Assembly (NCBI GenBank): GCA_023488645.1
Contig: JAMDDL010000132.1
Span: 1 to 5,665 of the forward strand
Length of the DNA stretch: 5,665 nucleotides
Reading direction: 5' to 3'
Source of the DNA: Actinomycetota bacterium
GTDB lineage: Bacteria; Actinomycetota; Humimicrobiia; Humimicrobiales; Humimicrobiaceae
Part shown: positions 5,588 through 5,665 of the stretch, piece by piece
Numbering within the stretch: position 1 is the stretch's first letter
Layout of the letters: each line of letters starts with the position of its first letter
Notes under the pieces: model-generated
Seen by the model: the letters and a program-made list of their open reading frames with translations, nothing else
The model's database searches: none
Told to the model about the DNA's origin: nothing
Program-made: the position numbers and the translations under genes

Positions 5588-5665
5588 ATTTTTCAAATAG
5601 CTTTTATTAAAAATTTTTTTATGATAATTCTCTTTTCTTCAGTCTTTGTCTGACTCTTATTACAC

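Noticed and set aside
5619..5663. Short minus-strand open frame of 14 codons ending in TAA at the right edge, possibly the tail of an upstream gene
   Set aside because: It is too short to recognise, and another minus-strand frame (to TGA at 5593-5595) is also open from the edge, so neither can be preferred.

Overview
This AT-rich window (roughly one third G+C by eye) carries six genes, all on the minus strand. In transcription order they run from the right edge: phoU, a rubrerythrin gene (rbr), rsmI, metG, tatD and a 5' fragment of rsmA (ksgA) cut by the left edge. The dense, co-directional layout and the family matches indicate a bacterial chromosome. A rubrerythrin with an intact di-iron site and rubredoxin domain suggests an anaerobic or microaerophilic host. 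The metG has Firmicutes-type features, and the order rsmI-metG-tatD-rsmA matches the well-known Firmicutes/Actinobacteria arrangement. The lineage cannot be fixed from this window: a clostridial-type bacterium or an uncultured low-GC anaerobe from another Gram-positive-related phylum would both fit.

There appear to be two transcription units. Unit 1 is phoU-rbr (about 4273-5511), with a 54-nt gap between the genes. It is preceded by an AT-only region holding a promoter-like pair, a perfect 32-bp palindrome and a tandem 9-bp repeat, and it is followed by a convincing intrinsic terminator at about 4165-4218. Unit 2 is rsmI-metG-tatD-rsmA (from 4029 leftward), starting after a weak extended -10 candidate near 4090. 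I see no terminator inside unit 2, with gaps of 162, 87 and 9 nt, so the four genes are probably read together, although internal promoters cannot be excluded.

Unit 2 is a translation-quality module. RsmI and RsmA methylate the small-subunit rRNA near the decoding region, MetRS charges tRNA-Met including the initiator, and TatD is a metal-dependent nuclease that commonly travels with them. Unit 1 pairs a phosphate-signalling regulator with a peroxide-reducing protein; nothing in the sequence shows a shared function beyond likely co-transcription.

The window reads as ordinary housekeeping DNA, and I found no evidence for an undescribed multi-gene system. The points worth a second look are the palindrome and repeat at the phoU start, the MetRS active-site and zinc-knuckle variants, the G6 ribosome-binding site of rbr, and the absence of rnmV between tatD and rsmA. 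No gene-free stretch exceeds 300 bases; the longest is 4030-4272, which holds the terminator and the presumed rsmI promoter.
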